The notes beneath the pieces were generated by a model. It did no database searches, was not told where the DNA came from, and saw nothing but the letters and a program-made list of their open reading frames with translations. From Bacteroidota bacterium (GTDB lineage Bacteria; Bacteroidota; Ignavibacteria; SZUA-365), in contig JAGTUZ010000222.1 in the NCBI GenBank assembly GCA_018224415.1, positions 1 through 9,168 on the forward strand: DNA of 9,168 bases, written 5' to 3'. Each line of letters starts with the position of its first letter. The stretch's first letter is position 1. Made by a program: the position numbers and the translations under genes. Below, piece by piece: positions 1 through 7,236 of this stretch.

Positions 1-1
1 C

Positions 2-1180
2 CTTCTCCTTTCCAGTTTTGCCTTCGCACAGAACGGCGGCACGATCGAGTCACGGTATGGCATCGGCGAACTGGATCTGATGTCCACTGTCCGTCAGCGT
101 GGCATGGGTGCCACCGCCACCGCACTGACATCGTCGACCGACATCAGTCTCTCCAACCCCGCCACCTGGTCGAGCATCGACGAACTGCGACTCGAAGGCG
201 GACTTTCCTATGAGTATCTCACGCAGTCCAAGTCCGACGCTTCCATCGCGATCGGGAGCATCAAAGGATTCAGTTTTGTGTTCCCGCTCGAGGAGAGCCT
301 GCGTCTGCGCCTGGGTTCCTCCATCATCCCGATGAGCAGGTCGGATTACCAGACGCTCGGCACAGGGAGTATCGACGGGCAGTCGTATTCGGTGAAGTAC
401 GAAGGCGCCGGTGGCATATCGATGTTTCGTGTGGGCCTTGCGGCCGAGCCGCTGCCGCATGTGCGCATCGGTGCCGCGTATCAGTACTATTTCGGAACGA
501 TCGAGCAGATATCAGAACTGCGTTTCGACAATGGTCTCTGGTACAATGCGCGGCAGACACGTGCGACCAGCCATTCGGGTTCGGGTCTGTTGCTGGGTCT
601 GCATTACGATGGTATCCGCAGTCTGAGTCTTGGAGCGACCGTGCGTCCGCCGACATCGTTGAGCGCCAGCCGGAACCTCATCATCGAATACAGCACCGCT
701 GATTCGACGCTCAGCGGATCGGGTGGGACGCAGGACCTTCCGCTCGCCTTTTCCGTCGGCGCGGCATGGCAGGCAAACGACGCGCTGCTGTTTGCCGTCG
801 ATTACAGCCGGCAGGACTGGAGCGAGGCGATCATGTTCGACGGGAAACAAAATGGGCTGGGCGAGGCGTATACATTAGCTGTGGGCGCGGAATGGTACCC
901 ATACAAAAACGACCTGGAAGCGCGCACATTGAGCCGAACGGCATTTCGCCTCGGATTCTATCTCCAGCAGCCCTACATGGCATTCAACAATGAGAAAACA
1001 CAGGAATATTTCATCACAACCGGCGCCGGTTTCCCGATTTTCGGAAGCAACCGCGCCAATGTTGCGATCGAATACGGCTGGCGAGGAAGCGAGACCGCGA
1101 CGCTGGGAACACAGTCGATCCTGCGTCTTTCCGTTTCCGTCAGCGTCGGCGAATCCTGGTTCATCCGGAAATCCAACTGA
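2..1180 (+). CDS. Outer-membrane beta-barrel protein, FadL/OmpP1-like (5' end missing)
   Basis: The reading frame is open from the left edge, so the true start lies outside the window; 392 residues are visible. The first codons give the tail of a signal peptide (LLLSSFAFA then QNGG), which is why the internal ATG at 80 is not the start. Next comes a segment with RQRGMG, a run of small residues and D-x-x-L-S-NPA, the N-terminal pattern of FadL/OmpP1/PorV-type barrels. The rest alternates polar and hydrophobic residues with many aromatic and glycine residues (for example AVDYSRQDW and AIEYGW), as in transmembrane beta strands. The C-terminus SVSVSVGESWFIRKSN resembles the last strand and tail common in outer-membrane proteins of Bacteroidota and relatives. 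The role is inferred to be a channel or transporter in the outer membrane; no substrate can be read from the sequence. It is followed by a secreted TPR protein on the same strand. Confidence 0.75.
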   Translation, partial: LLLSSFAFAQNGGTIESRYGIGELDLMSTVRQRGMGATATALTSSTDISLSNPATWSSIDELRLEGGLSYEYLTQSKSDASIAIGSIKGFSFVFPLEESLRLRLGSSIIPMSRSDYQTLGTGSIDGQSYSVKYEGAGGISMFRVGLAAEPLPHVRIGAAYQYYFGTIEQISELRFDNGLWYNARQTRATSHSGSGLLLGLHYDGIRSLSLGATVRPPTSLSASRNLIIEYSTADSTLSGSGGTQDLPLAFSVGAAWQANDALLFAVDYSRQDWSEAIMFDGKQNGLGEAYTLAVGAEWYPYKNDLEARTLSRTAFRLGFYLQQPYMAFNNEKTQEYFITTGAGFPIFGSNRANVAIEYGWRGSETATLGTQSILRLSVSVSVGESWFIRKSN

Positions 1181-1208
1181 CCGATCCGCACATGGCAGGT
1201 CCCTCTCA

Positions 1209-1246
1209 ACGTTCTCTCTCCGGAGCCCATCGGGCATCCGGAACGT
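1209..1246 (+). other. Intergenic stem-loop between barrel and TPR genes
   Basis: The 123-bp gap between the barrel gene and the TPR gene holds an imperfect hairpin. CCGGAGCCC (1220-1228) pairs with GGGC (1232-1235) and TCCGG (1237-1241), with one bulged A and a 3-nt loop. ACGTT (1209-1213) can pair with AACGT (1242-1246) across a 6-nt bulge. No T-run follows, so it is not a canonical Rho-independent terminator. It could be a processing or mRNA-stability element, or chance in GC-rich DNA. I see no convincing promoter in this gap. Confidence 0.35.
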
Positions 1247-1303
1247 CGCCAGACGGTCCACTGTTCTCGACCTATTCCGATTTCGACACTGGAGGATATC
1301 ATC

Positions 1304-2587
1304 ATGACCCGCTCCGTCCACACGCTTTTCGCTTTCATCCTGTTTGTCGTGTTGGCTGTGCAGCCCTTCGCGGCCCAGGCGCAGGAAAACGGCGAAGACC
1401 AGGAGAAGGAACGGCTGCTTCGCCGCAACTGGAGCCTGTTTCTCGAATACTTCAAGACCAACGATTACAAGGCGGCAAAGCGTGCCGGCTGGCAGATTCT
1501 TGAACTCGATCCAGCACGTTTCACCACCTTCCACAGCAAGATGATCGATCTGTACGATTCGCTCGCGACGCGTGCCGAGGATTCCGTTCTGCAGAAGGAA
1601 ACAGCGGACACGCTGATCTGGCTTATCGATAACGCGATCCAGACCTTTCCCGACAGCAAGGCCGAGTTCTCCCTGTTGAAGGGTTACCAACTCGAGCGTC
1701 AGTTCCCCGACCGCGACAAGGACGCCATCTGCGCCTATGAAGAAGGCATCAACAGCGATTACGCGAATGCCGACATGTACTCCCTGATGCGCCTGGCGCT
1801 GCTGTATTCGAAGTACCCCGAGACCAAGCAGCAGGCGGTGACCGTGCTGCAGGCGATCATCCTCCGTGACCCGAACAACGAGACCGCGCAGAACCTGCTC
1901 AAGAGCCTCATGGAGAACCCGGAAGAATATATCGGTGTGCTTCGCGACGCCTACTATGCCGACCCTGAAAACACCACGAAGCTCTATGAACTGGCCAACG
2001 GCTTCTACGAACTCGTGCAGGAGTATGACAGTGCGGCCGTGTACTTCAAGAAACTCACAACGATCTCGCCTGACGTGAAAAACTACTGGCAGCGCCTGGG
2101 AGCCTCGCTCCTGTTCATCGAGGACTACAAAGGCGCTTCCACCGCCTACAAGCGCGTGACGGAACTCGATCGGGAGTCGAAGGAGGCCTGGATGAATCTC
2201 TCGCGTTCGGTGCTGCAGGAAGGCAAACTTTCCGACGCGCGCAGCCATGCGGAAAAGGCGTCGGCTCTTGATCCCTCCTGGGGCGCGCCGCACATGGTGA
2301 TTGCCAACGCCTATGAAATGGCCGTCTCGCGCTGCGTCGAAGGAACGCGCGGCGGTTGGGCCAACATGAAGGTGATCGACAAGATGGTGTACATCCTTGC
2401 GCAGACGGAGTACGGACGCGCGGCACAGGACCCCACGTACGCGAGCCAGGCCCGCGAGCGTTCGAAAACGCTGAACTCCCTGACGCCCACGGCGGAAGAT
2501 CTGTTTGTCAACAAGATTCCCAAGGGCGTGCCGTATGCGATCAACAAGGACTGCTACGGCTGGATCGGCCGCAGCGTGACGCCGTGA
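1304..2587 (+). CDS. Secreted TPR-repeat protein
   Basis: The 427-residue protein begins with a clear Sec signal peptide: MTRS, a hydrophobic stretch at about residues 8-20, and a likely cut after AAQA (residues 23-26). The mature part is almost all helical. TPR-like units fall at about residues 225-256, 258-290 and 292-324, with repeating W/Y-LG/A-A-Y-LD patterns such as NYWQRLGASLL, AYKRVTELD and EAWMNLSRSVL; degenerate helical pairs precede them. The tail, with C344, C417 and CYGWIGRSVT, resembles the conserved C-terminus of TPR proteins from Bacteroidota and allies (recalled, not searched). The start is supported by GGAGG at 1291-1295, 8 nt before ATG. It is probably a periplasmic or outer-membrane-associated scaffold; no partner is identifiable. 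rpiB follows directly, suggesting co-transcription. A long open frame on the opposite strand is a codon-bias shadow. Confidence 0.85.
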   Translation: MTRSVHTLFAFILFVVLAVQPFAAQAQENGEDQEKERLLRRNWSLFLEYFKTNDYKAAKRAGWQILELDPARFTTFHSKMIDLYDSLATRAEDSVLQKETADTLIWLIDNAIQTFPDSKAEFSLLKGYQLERQFPDRDKDAICAYEEGINSDYANADMYSLMRLALLYSKYPETKQQAVTVLQAIILRDPNNETAQNLLKSLMENPEEYIGVLRDAYYADPENTTKLYELANGFYELVQEYDSAAVYFKKLTTISPDVKNYWQRLGASLLFIEDYKGASTAYKRVTELDRESKEAWMNLSRSVLQEGKLSDARSHAEKASALDPSWGAPHMVIANAYEMAVSRCVEGTRGGWANMKVIDKMVYILAQTEYGRAAQDPTYASQARERSKTLNSLTPTAEDLFVNKIPKGVPYAINKDCYGWIGRSVTP

Positions 2588-2598
2588 GCGCACACACG

Positions 2599-3027
2599 AT
2601 GATTGCACTCGCATCCGACCACGGCGGGTATCGCTACAAGGAACGCACAAAGGTGCTGCTCGACACGCTTGGCCTGGCCTGGAAAGACTTCGGCACGGAC
2701 AGCGAGGAAAGCGTCGATTACCCGGACTTCTCGCACGCCGCCTCGGAGGCCATGCAGCACGGGGAATGCGACCGCGGCATCTTTTTTTGCGGAACCGGTA
2801 TCGGCATCAGCCTTGCGGCCAACCGGCATCGGGGCATCCGTGCCGCGGCCTGCCAGATTCCCGAAGCGGCCCGTCTGTCGCGGCTGCACAACGACGCCAA
2901 TGTGCTGGCCCTCGGTGAACGCCTTATTGACTGGGATACCGCGGAACAGATGATCCGCATGTGGCTCGAAACGCCGTTTGAAGGTGGCCGCCACGAACAG
3001 CGCATCGCGAAAATCGAAATCGAATAG
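2599..3027 (+). CDS. rpiB: Ribose-5-phosphate isomerase B
   Basis: This 142-residue cytosolic enzyme interconverts ribose 5-phosphate and ribulose 5-phosphate in the non-oxidative pentose phosphate pathway; family members are about 140-160 residues. The hallmarks are in order: SDHGG at residues 6-10 (phosphate/sugar site D7-H8), DYPDF at 40-44, CGTGIGISLAAN at 64-75, GIRAA at 79-83, the segment with R92-L-S-R and HNDANVLALG at 97-106, and FEGGRH at 127-132. C64 aligns with the E. coli-type catalytic cysteine (Cys66) rather than the glutamate of actinobacterial enzymes, and H97 with the ring-opening histidine. The ATG at 2599 gives the normal N-terminus (MIALASDH). A GTG at 2584 in the same frame would add five residues and overlap the upstream TGA as GTGA, which would couple translation. 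Neither start has a good Shine-Dalgarno sequence. Sister sugar isomerases of the LacAB family are possible but the motif set fits RpiB well. Confidence 0.93.
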   Translation: MIALASDHGGYRYKERTKVLLDTLGLAWKDFGTDSEESVDYPDFSHAASEAMQHGECDRGIFFCGTGIGISLAANRHRGIRAAACQIPEAARLSRLHNDANVLALGERLIDWDTAEQMIRMWLETPFEGGRHEQRIAKIEIE

Positions 3028-3028
3028 A

Positions 3029-3064
3029 CTGCTGCGAGCATTCCGGCATCCCGGACGGCAGCAG
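3029..3064 (+). other. Stem-loop immediately after rpiB
   Basis: CTGCTGC (3029-3035) pairs perfectly with GCAGCAG (3058-3064). Inside it TCCGG (3042-3046) pairs with CCGGA (3051-3055) around a CATC tetraloop, leaving an asymmetric internal loop. The structure starts 1 nt after the rpiB stop codon. No T-run follows, so it is more likely a 3'-end stabilising hairpin than a terminator by itself; the stronger terminator lies 10 nt further on. Confidence 0.4.
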
Positions 3065-3073
3065 GAGAAACGA

Positions 3074-3108
3074 AAAGGTCCCGTCAGCAGAATGTTGACG
3101 GGACCTTT
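3074..3108. terminator. Bidirectional Rho-independent terminator
   Basis: AAAGGTCCCGTCA (3074-3086) and TGACGGGACCTTT (3096-3108) form a perfect 13-bp inverted repeat with a 9-nt loop. The stem is GC-rich in the middle and ends in A/T pairs, so each strand has a U-rich 3' side. On the minus strand the stem is followed by TTTTCGTTT, the better tract; on the plus strand the run is only TTT then CACTTT. It lies between the convergent rpiB (ends 3027) and YIP1-family gene (ends 3166), so it can end transcripts from both sides. Confidence 0.85.
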
Positions 3109-3165
3109 CACTTTCGCGGCGCAAGGTTGGCCTCCGCGGGTCACTGCACGCAGGAGTGCGCGGGA

Positions 3166-3954
3166 TTACATTCCGTATCCGCTGAATGCGCCGGCGATCG
3201 AGGCAAGGAGGAAAAAGGTGAAGGCCACGATCATGCCTTTTGTGCGGCTGATGGCGGCGACCTTTTCGAAGCCGATGCCCAGCACGTAGTAGGACCAGAT
3301 GACGATCGGATTGATCACCATCAGCAGGCGGTTTGTGAGCGAGGACATGTCCGATCCCGTCAGCAATGCCGGACTGAGATTCGCGAAGGGCTTGCCGGTC
3401 ACGAAGGTGAGCAGCAGGCCAACGAGCTGGTCGATGATGGAAATAAACGTGCTCAGACCCGCTGCCGAGAGAATGAGGCCAAAGGTGGCGTCACCCTTCA
3501 TGATGAAGCGGATCACCAGCCAGTAGAACAGGCACAGGATGAAAAACACGATCACGAAACCGACACCCGCCGAAATTGTGCCGGTGATCTTGAAGAAGCC
3601 CTCCATCCCTTCGAATTGCTCGACGGCTTTCTCGGCCTGCTCCTCGGTCATGTTTCCCTTGTCCACTTGCTCCTGCAGCGACTTGGTCTGCGTCTCCATC
3701 ATCTGCGCCATGAACTCGGGATTGGAGAAACGGAGAAACATGCCCACGATGAGTACCAGCGCCGTGAGGGCGACGGGCACCAGCCAGTCAGTGGTACGCG
3801 GTCCGGCGGCACGGACGTTCTCGTAGGTCGGAGACGGCTCCGTCAGAATTCCGACGAATTTGTCCGTTATCGAGAGCGCTTCCACAGGAGGAGGCGGCAT
3901 CGTGCGCATCCCCTCGTAACCGGTCTCGGGTTCGTTCATCGTATCATCGGTCAT
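3166..3954 (-). CDS. YIP1-family integral membrane protein
   Basis: This 262-residue protein has a hydrophilic N-terminus of about 25 residues (PPPP near 20-23), then a conserved-looking SITDKFVGILTEPSPTYENV segment (about 28-47) typical of bacterial YIP1 proteins, in which a 'P-x-x-t/a-f/y' stretch precedes the first helix. Five membrane segments are predicted at about 57-75, 124-150, 157-187, 207-229 and 239-259. Between the first two lies a charged helical insert (about 80-118, with many Q, E, K and M residues) that could form a coiled coil. The start at 3954 is chosen over an upstream in-frame ATG (4026) because AAGGAA lies 6 nt before it and the upstream 24 residues look non-conserved. 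The function of bacterial YIP1 proteins is unknown; a transport or envelope role is speculation. It is transcribed convergently to rpiB and divergently from the propeller gene, apparently as a single gene. Confidence 0.85.
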   Translation of the reverse strand: MTDDTMNEPETGYEGMRTMPPPPVEALSITDKFVGILTEPSPTYENVRAAGPRTTDWLVPVALTALVLIVGMFLRFSNPEFMAQMMETQTKSLQEQVDKGNMTEEQAEKAVEQFEGMEGFFKITGTISAGVGFVIVFFILCLFYWLVIRFIMKGDATFGLILSAAGLSTFISIIDQLVGLLLTFVTGKPFANLSPALLTGSDMSSLTNRLLMVINPIVIWSYYVLGIGFEKVAAISRTKGMIVAFTFFLLASIAGAFSGYGM

Positions 3955-3960
3955 GAGGTG

Positions 3961-3966
3961 TTCCTT
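3961..3966 (-). promoter_or_regulatory. Ribosome binding site of the YIP1-family gene
   Basis: AAGGAA on the minus strand lies 6 nt upstream of the ATG whose first base is 3954. It decides this start over the longer in-frame alternative at 4026. Confidence 0.7.
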
Positions 3967-3982
3967 GCTGTTTGTACGATAT

Positions 3983-3995
3983 TGGCAGAATGCCA
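3983..3995. repeat. Small palindrome TGGCA-gaa-TGCCA in divergent region
   Basis: Perfect 5-bp arms flank a 3-nt centre, 29 bp upstream of the YIP1-family start codon and just downstream of its candidate -10 box on the minus strand. The position suits an operator, but no regulator is identified. A wider inverted pair, TTGCTG (3965-3970) and CAGCAA (3994-3999), surrounds it. It may be chance. Confidence 0.25.
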
Positions 3996-3997
3996 GC

Positions 3998-4026
3998 AAT
4001 CTACGGTTCCGTGCCGCTGTACGCAA
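3998..4026 (-). promoter_or_regulatory. Candidate promoter for the YIP1-family gene
   Basis: Read on the minus strand, TTGCGT (4021-4026) and TAGATT (3998-4003) are separated by 17 bp and lie about 45-70 bp before the start codon. Match to a sigma-70-type consensus is moderate. Promoters of the Bacteroidota can differ from this consensus, so this is a weak prediction. Confidence 0.3.
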
Positions 4027-4032
4027 CGAAAA

Positions 4033-4047
4033 TTCCCCAGCGGGGAA
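4033..4047. repeat. Small palindrome TTCCCC-agc-GGGGAA in divergent region
   Basis: Perfect 6-bp arms flank a 3-nt centre. It sits just upstream of the candidate minus-strand -35 box and about 125 bp before the propeller gene, so it could be an operator or a short hairpin. No known binding site is recognised. Confidence 0.3.
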
Positions 4048-4114
4048 ACAACGCGCATTGGAACAGGGCCTCGGCCCGGCACGGATGATACACAGCCGGG
4101 GCGTGGTTTTCGTC

Positions 4115-4144
4115 TCGACATTGTCCCTGTGTCCGCACTATATT
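4115..4144 (+). promoter_or_regulatory. Candidate promoter for the propeller-menF-menD run
   Basis: TCGACA (4115-4120) and TATATT (4139-4144) are separated by 18 bp, 28 bp before the ATG at 4173. It would give a very short leader and could serve the whole rightward run, since menF starts only 4 bp after the propeller gene. A TTGACA at 4154-4159 lies too close to the start codon to act as a -35 box for this gene. Confidence 0.4.
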
Positions 4145-4172
4145 CCAGTATGTTTGACATATCGGGGCAATC

Positions 4173-7100
4173 ATGACCAGCTCACTCTCCATTCGTGTGA
4201 TTTTCCTTCTTCTTTGCATGCTGCTGCTGCCGCAGGCATCGCCTGCACAGTGGCAGTGGCTCAATCCTCTGCCCGAGGGCAACGAATTCCTTGACGCCAC
4301 GTTCATCGATGCACAGAACGGCTGGATCGTCGGAGGGAACGGCGCACTGCTGCGCACGAGCAACGGCGGGGCGAGCTGGACGGCGCAGGCGAATATTCTC
4401 CGCACGACACCGTTTCTTGGATTGAGCGTTGTCTTCACCGATGCCACCACCGGGCTGATCTCGACCAACACCGGCCTGCTGCTTCGCACGAGCGACGGCG
4501 GGTTCAGCTGGGTGCTTCTGCCGCGCGCGGCGCTGACCCTGCAGAAACTGCGCAAGGCACCGGACGGCAGCATCTGGGGTGTCGGCGGTCTTGGTGCCAT
4601 CGCCCGCAGCACCGATGCGGGACTGAGCTGGCAACGTCTGCCGACGGGGATCACCACGGTGGTCTACGACATCGCGTTTCCCGATGCCCAGACGGCGGTC
4701 GCCGTATGCGGCGGCGGGACGGTCCTTCGCAGCACCGATGGCGGACAGAGCTGGAGCAGCAGTGTGGCGGGCATCGCTACCGATATCATTTCCATCGACT
4801 TTCACGATGGGCTTTCCGGCTTCGCCGTGCAGAAACCCAAATACCTCCTTCGAACCACCGACGGCGGGGTGAGCTGGGCGGATACGTCTTTCCTCGTGAA
4901 CGAACTGAGCCAGGTACGCTTCGCAGACGCCTCGACCGGATGGCTCGTGAGCAACAGTCCCGGTTCGGTGTACAGAACAGAAGACGGCGGAACGAGCTGG
5001 CAGTTCGTCCCCGTCGAGCAACCACGGCGCTTCACGTTTTATGCCGTGTATCCGATCGACGCGCAGAAGGCGCTGCTTCTCGGTACGGGAGGCGCAATGA
5101 TGGTCACGCAAGACGGAGGCGCATCCTGGTCGCAGCGCGGTGATGCGGTCACCCGCCAGCACATGCGCGGAATCACGGCGCTCGGCGACAGCGCTGCCTG
5201 GGTCTTCGGTGACGGCACGGCCCTCCATACCACGGACGCCGGTCAGACCTGGAGCGGCAGCGACACGATCAGCCTGCCGGGATTCCGTTACGGACAGGCG
5301 CTTTCCGCCACGCGCCTGGTCGGCGCCGGGAGTCAGGGACAGATCTATTTTTCCAACGATGGAGGACAGTCGTGGCAGACGCAGGTCCTCTCCGCGAGCG
5401 GGCAGATCGAACAGATCACGTTTGTCGACGACCTGAACGGCTGGCTGGCAGGAGCGCACGGGACGCTGGCGCGCAGCAGCGACGGCGGGGAGACGTGGAT
5501 CGAACTCGACGCCGGCGTGACACATGATTTCAATGCCATCGCTGCGGTCTCTGCACAGGAGGCATGGGTTGCCGGCAACAACGGATACATTTTCCACACG
5601 ACGGATGGTGGGACGAACTGGACCGAGCAGGCGACGCCCGTGAACACGCACCTGCAGACGGTGTTCTTCACCGATGCGATGAACGGATGGGCCGGCGGAC
5701 AGATTGCGCTGCTCAGGACCACCGACGGGGGCGCGACGTGGACCTCGGTCACAGGCCTGGCCGGTCTCGATGTCATTTACCGCATTGTGTTCACAGACGA
5801 CAGGCATGGCTCCTTCATGCTGAGCCGATCCGTCGCGCGGACCAGCGACGGCGGTGCGACGTTTTATCGGACGGACTACCCTGCGGTAGGACTGCAGGAT
5901 CTCGACGCAACGGCAGACGGTCATCTATGGCTCGCCGGGAATTTCGGGATCATGCAGCGATACACACCGGCCGCGGCGATCCACATTCAGCCCGACCTGC
6001 TGGATTTCGGCGATGTGGCGGTCAACAAACGTCTCGATCAAACCATCACCGTTTCGAACCGCGGGGAGATTCCCCTCGATTTCAACAATGTTTCAACCAT
6101 CGGCGACGGCTTCCTTTTTGTCAGCGGTGATCTATCGCCGCTCGCCCCGGGCGACAGCCGCGTGCTCACGCTGGGATTCGCGCCTCTTGATACAGGACGG
6201 GTGTTTGGCACAGCGACGGTTTTCTCGAATGCCGCCCTGGGTATTCCGTTTATCGACCTCGTTGGTCGCGGCGTGCCGCCCGGAACCTCCGCATTCATCC
6301 ACGCCCCCGACACACTGGATTTCGGCAGTCTGCTGCTCGGGACCTATGCGTCCCGCTTCGTTCGGCTGACCAACCGCGGTACGCAACCCCTGCTTGTCCG
6401 CGCGGAGCGTTCGAGCGGTGGGGACTCGACGATGTTCCAGGTCACACTGGAATCAACGTTCTTTTTCGCCGCGGGGAAAGTGGATTCCGTGCAGGTGACC
6501 TTCACTCCACTCAGACAAGGGGACTTCACCAGCTGGCTGCTGGTGGAATCGAACGATCCCGTCGAACCATCCTACCGCATCCCGATTCGCGGCAGCGGAA
6601 TCACTCCGGTGATCAACACCGATGCGGTTGTCGATTTCGGTTACGTGCTCCTCGACAGCAGCAAGATCAAGGATGTCAGCATCCGGAATATCGGTCGCGC
6701 GCCCTTGAACATCGCCAGCTGGACGCCTGGAGGAGCTGATGCGGCACTGTTCGCTTACGCCGATCCAGGTCCGCGAACCATCGCTCCGGGCGACTCTCTT
6801 GTTTTGCCGGTGACGTTCACGCCCCGCAGTTACGGCGAGAAACATGCGGTGATCACCGTTGTATCCGACGACCTGGTGAACGGCAGCTACGACATCGTGC
6901 TCCGCGGCAATGCCACGACGCTCGGCATCGAGGCGCCCGCCCTGGCCTCGGACGTCATCCTTCAGCAGAACTATCCCAATCCCGTGCGCCGCGGCGACGG
7001 ACAAACGCTGTACACCGTGACCATTCCCACCGCGATGGGGCTTCGGCTCACGGTGCATGACATGCAGGGACGGGAAGTGCTGCGCGTTGCCGACACACGT

Positions 7101-7232
7101 TTCGATGCGGGCAGCCACGTGATCCCCGCGGATCTCTCCGACCTTCCGAGTGGAAGCTATCGTGTGTCCCTGATCACGCGTGATGCGCAGACATCGGTGC
7201 ATCGAAGTGTCATGACCATCGTCACACGATGA
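4173..7232 (+). CDS. Secreted double beta-propeller protein with T9SS sorting domain
   Basis: The 1019-residue protein has a Sec signal peptide (hydrophobic core about 8-19, likely cut after ASPA at residues 22-25). Residues 39-598 form 14 repeats of about 41 residues like Ycf48/BNR propellers; 13 carry an Asp-box such as RTSDGGxSW (first residues at 61, 105, 145, 186, 227, 268, 311, 352, 393, 434, 475, 515, 556) and the last lacks it. Three immunoglobulin-like ASH/choice-of-anchor-D domains follow at about 602-702, 707-808 and 812-913, each with an LDFG- or VDFG-type start, a central NRG/NIG turn and a GRG/RGSG/RGN end. Residues 928-1019, with NYPNP at 933-937 and a G-S-Y-R-V strand near 994-998, match the T9SS type A sorting domain. 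It is therefore likely exported through the outer membrane and attached to the surface or released. The ligand is unknown; despite the Ycf48 resemblance a photosystem role is not implied. GGGG at 4164-4167 is a weak ribosome binding site. Confidence 0.9.
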   Translation: MTSSLSIRVIFLLLCMLLLPQASPAQWQWLNPLPEGNEFLDATFIDAQNGWIVGGNGALLRTSNGGASWTAQANILRTTPFLGLSVVFTDATTGLISTNTGLLLRTSDGGFSWVLLPRAALTLQKLRKAPDGSIWGVGGLGAIARSTDAGLSWQRLPTGITTVVYDIAFPDAQTAVAVCGGGTVLRSTDGGQSWSSSVAGIATDIISIDFHDGLSGFAVQKPKYLLRTTDGGVSWADTSFLVNELSQVRFADASTGWLVSNSPGSVYRTEDGGTSWQFVPVEQPRRFTFYAVYPIDAQKALLLGTGGAMMVTQDGGASWSQRGDAVTRQHMRGITALGDSAAWVFGDGTALHTTDAGQTWSGSDTISLPGFRYGQALSATRLVGAGSQGQIYFSNDGGQSWQTQVLSASGQIEQITFVDDLNGWLAGAHGTLARSSDGGETWIELDAGVTHDFNAIAAVSAQEAWVAGNNGYIFHTTDGGTNWTEQATPVNTHLQTVFFTDAMNGWAGGQIALLRTTDGGATWTSVTGLAGLDVIYRIVFTDDRHGSFMLSRSVARTSDGGATFYRTDYPAVGLQDLDATADGHLWLAGNFGIMQRYTPAAAIHIQPDLLDFGDVAVNKRLDQTITVSNRGEIPLDFNNVSTIGDGFLFVSGDLSPLAPGDSRVLTLGFAPLDTGRVFGTATVFSNAALGIPFIDLVGRGVPPGTSAFIHAPDTLDFGSLLLGTYASRFVRLTNRGTQPLLVRAERSSGGDSTMFQVTLESTFFFAAGKVDSVQVTFTPLRQGDFTSWLLVESNDPVEPSYRIPIRGSGITPVINTDAVVDFGYVLLDSSKIKDVSIRNIGRAPLNIASWTPGGADAALFAYADPGPRTIAPGDSLVLPVTFTPRSYGEKHAVITVVSDDLVNGSYDIVLRGNATTLGIEAPALASDVILQQNYPNPVRRGDGQTLYTVTIPTAMGLRLTVHDMQGREVLRVADTRFDAGSHVIPADLSDLPSGSYRVSLITRDAQTSVHRSVMTIVTR
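4287..5966 (+). repeat. Fourteen tandem propeller-blade repeats within the secreted protein
   Basis: The blades recur every 40-44 codons with little drift. Each begins with a hydrophobic strand and an F-x-D/DAxxGW-like segment, followed by G-x-G-x-x-x-RT-x-DGG-x-SW. At the DNA level the Asp-box codons recur as gacggcgg-rich blocks. Blade 14 (about residues 574-598) keeps the hydrophobic strand and the W-x-AGNFG part but ends in QRYTP without an Asp-box. Confidence 0.85.
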
Positions 7233-7236
7233 AGGC

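Noticed and set aside
875..2650. 591-codon open frame on the minus strand across the barrel and TPR genes
   Set aside because: It lies opposite a well-supported TPR gene with signal peptide and ribosome binding site. Its translation is rich in H, R and V without family motifs, typical of the antisense shadow of GC-rich coding DNA. Its length alone is not evidence.
3982..3998. Sigma-54-like TTGGCA...GCA pattern on the plus strand
   Set aside because: The GG and GC elements are correctly spaced, but the CG and TT positions of the consensus do not match, and the site would leave a leader of over 150 nt. The palindrome explains the same bases.
4154..4159. TTGACA as a -35 box
   Set aside because: It is only 13 nt before the ATG of the propeller gene, so no -10 box and transcription start could fit upstream of that gene.
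3127..4176. 349-codon plus-strand open frame covering the YIP1-family gene
   Set aside because: Histidine-, glutamate- and arginine-rich translation with no recognisable motif. The minus-strand frame has membrane helices and a ribosome binding site.
4182..5924. 580-codon open frame on the minus strand opposite the propeller gene
   Set aside because: The repeated Asp-box codons on the plus strand keep the antisense frame open and repetitive. The plus-strand protein has full domain support.
4173..7232. Photosystem II assembly factor Ycf48 as the function of the propeller protein
   Set aside because: The blades resemble Ycf48, but the protein is about three times longer, has a T9SS sorting domain, and nothing else in the window suggests oxygenic photosynthesis. 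The resemblance is to the fold only.
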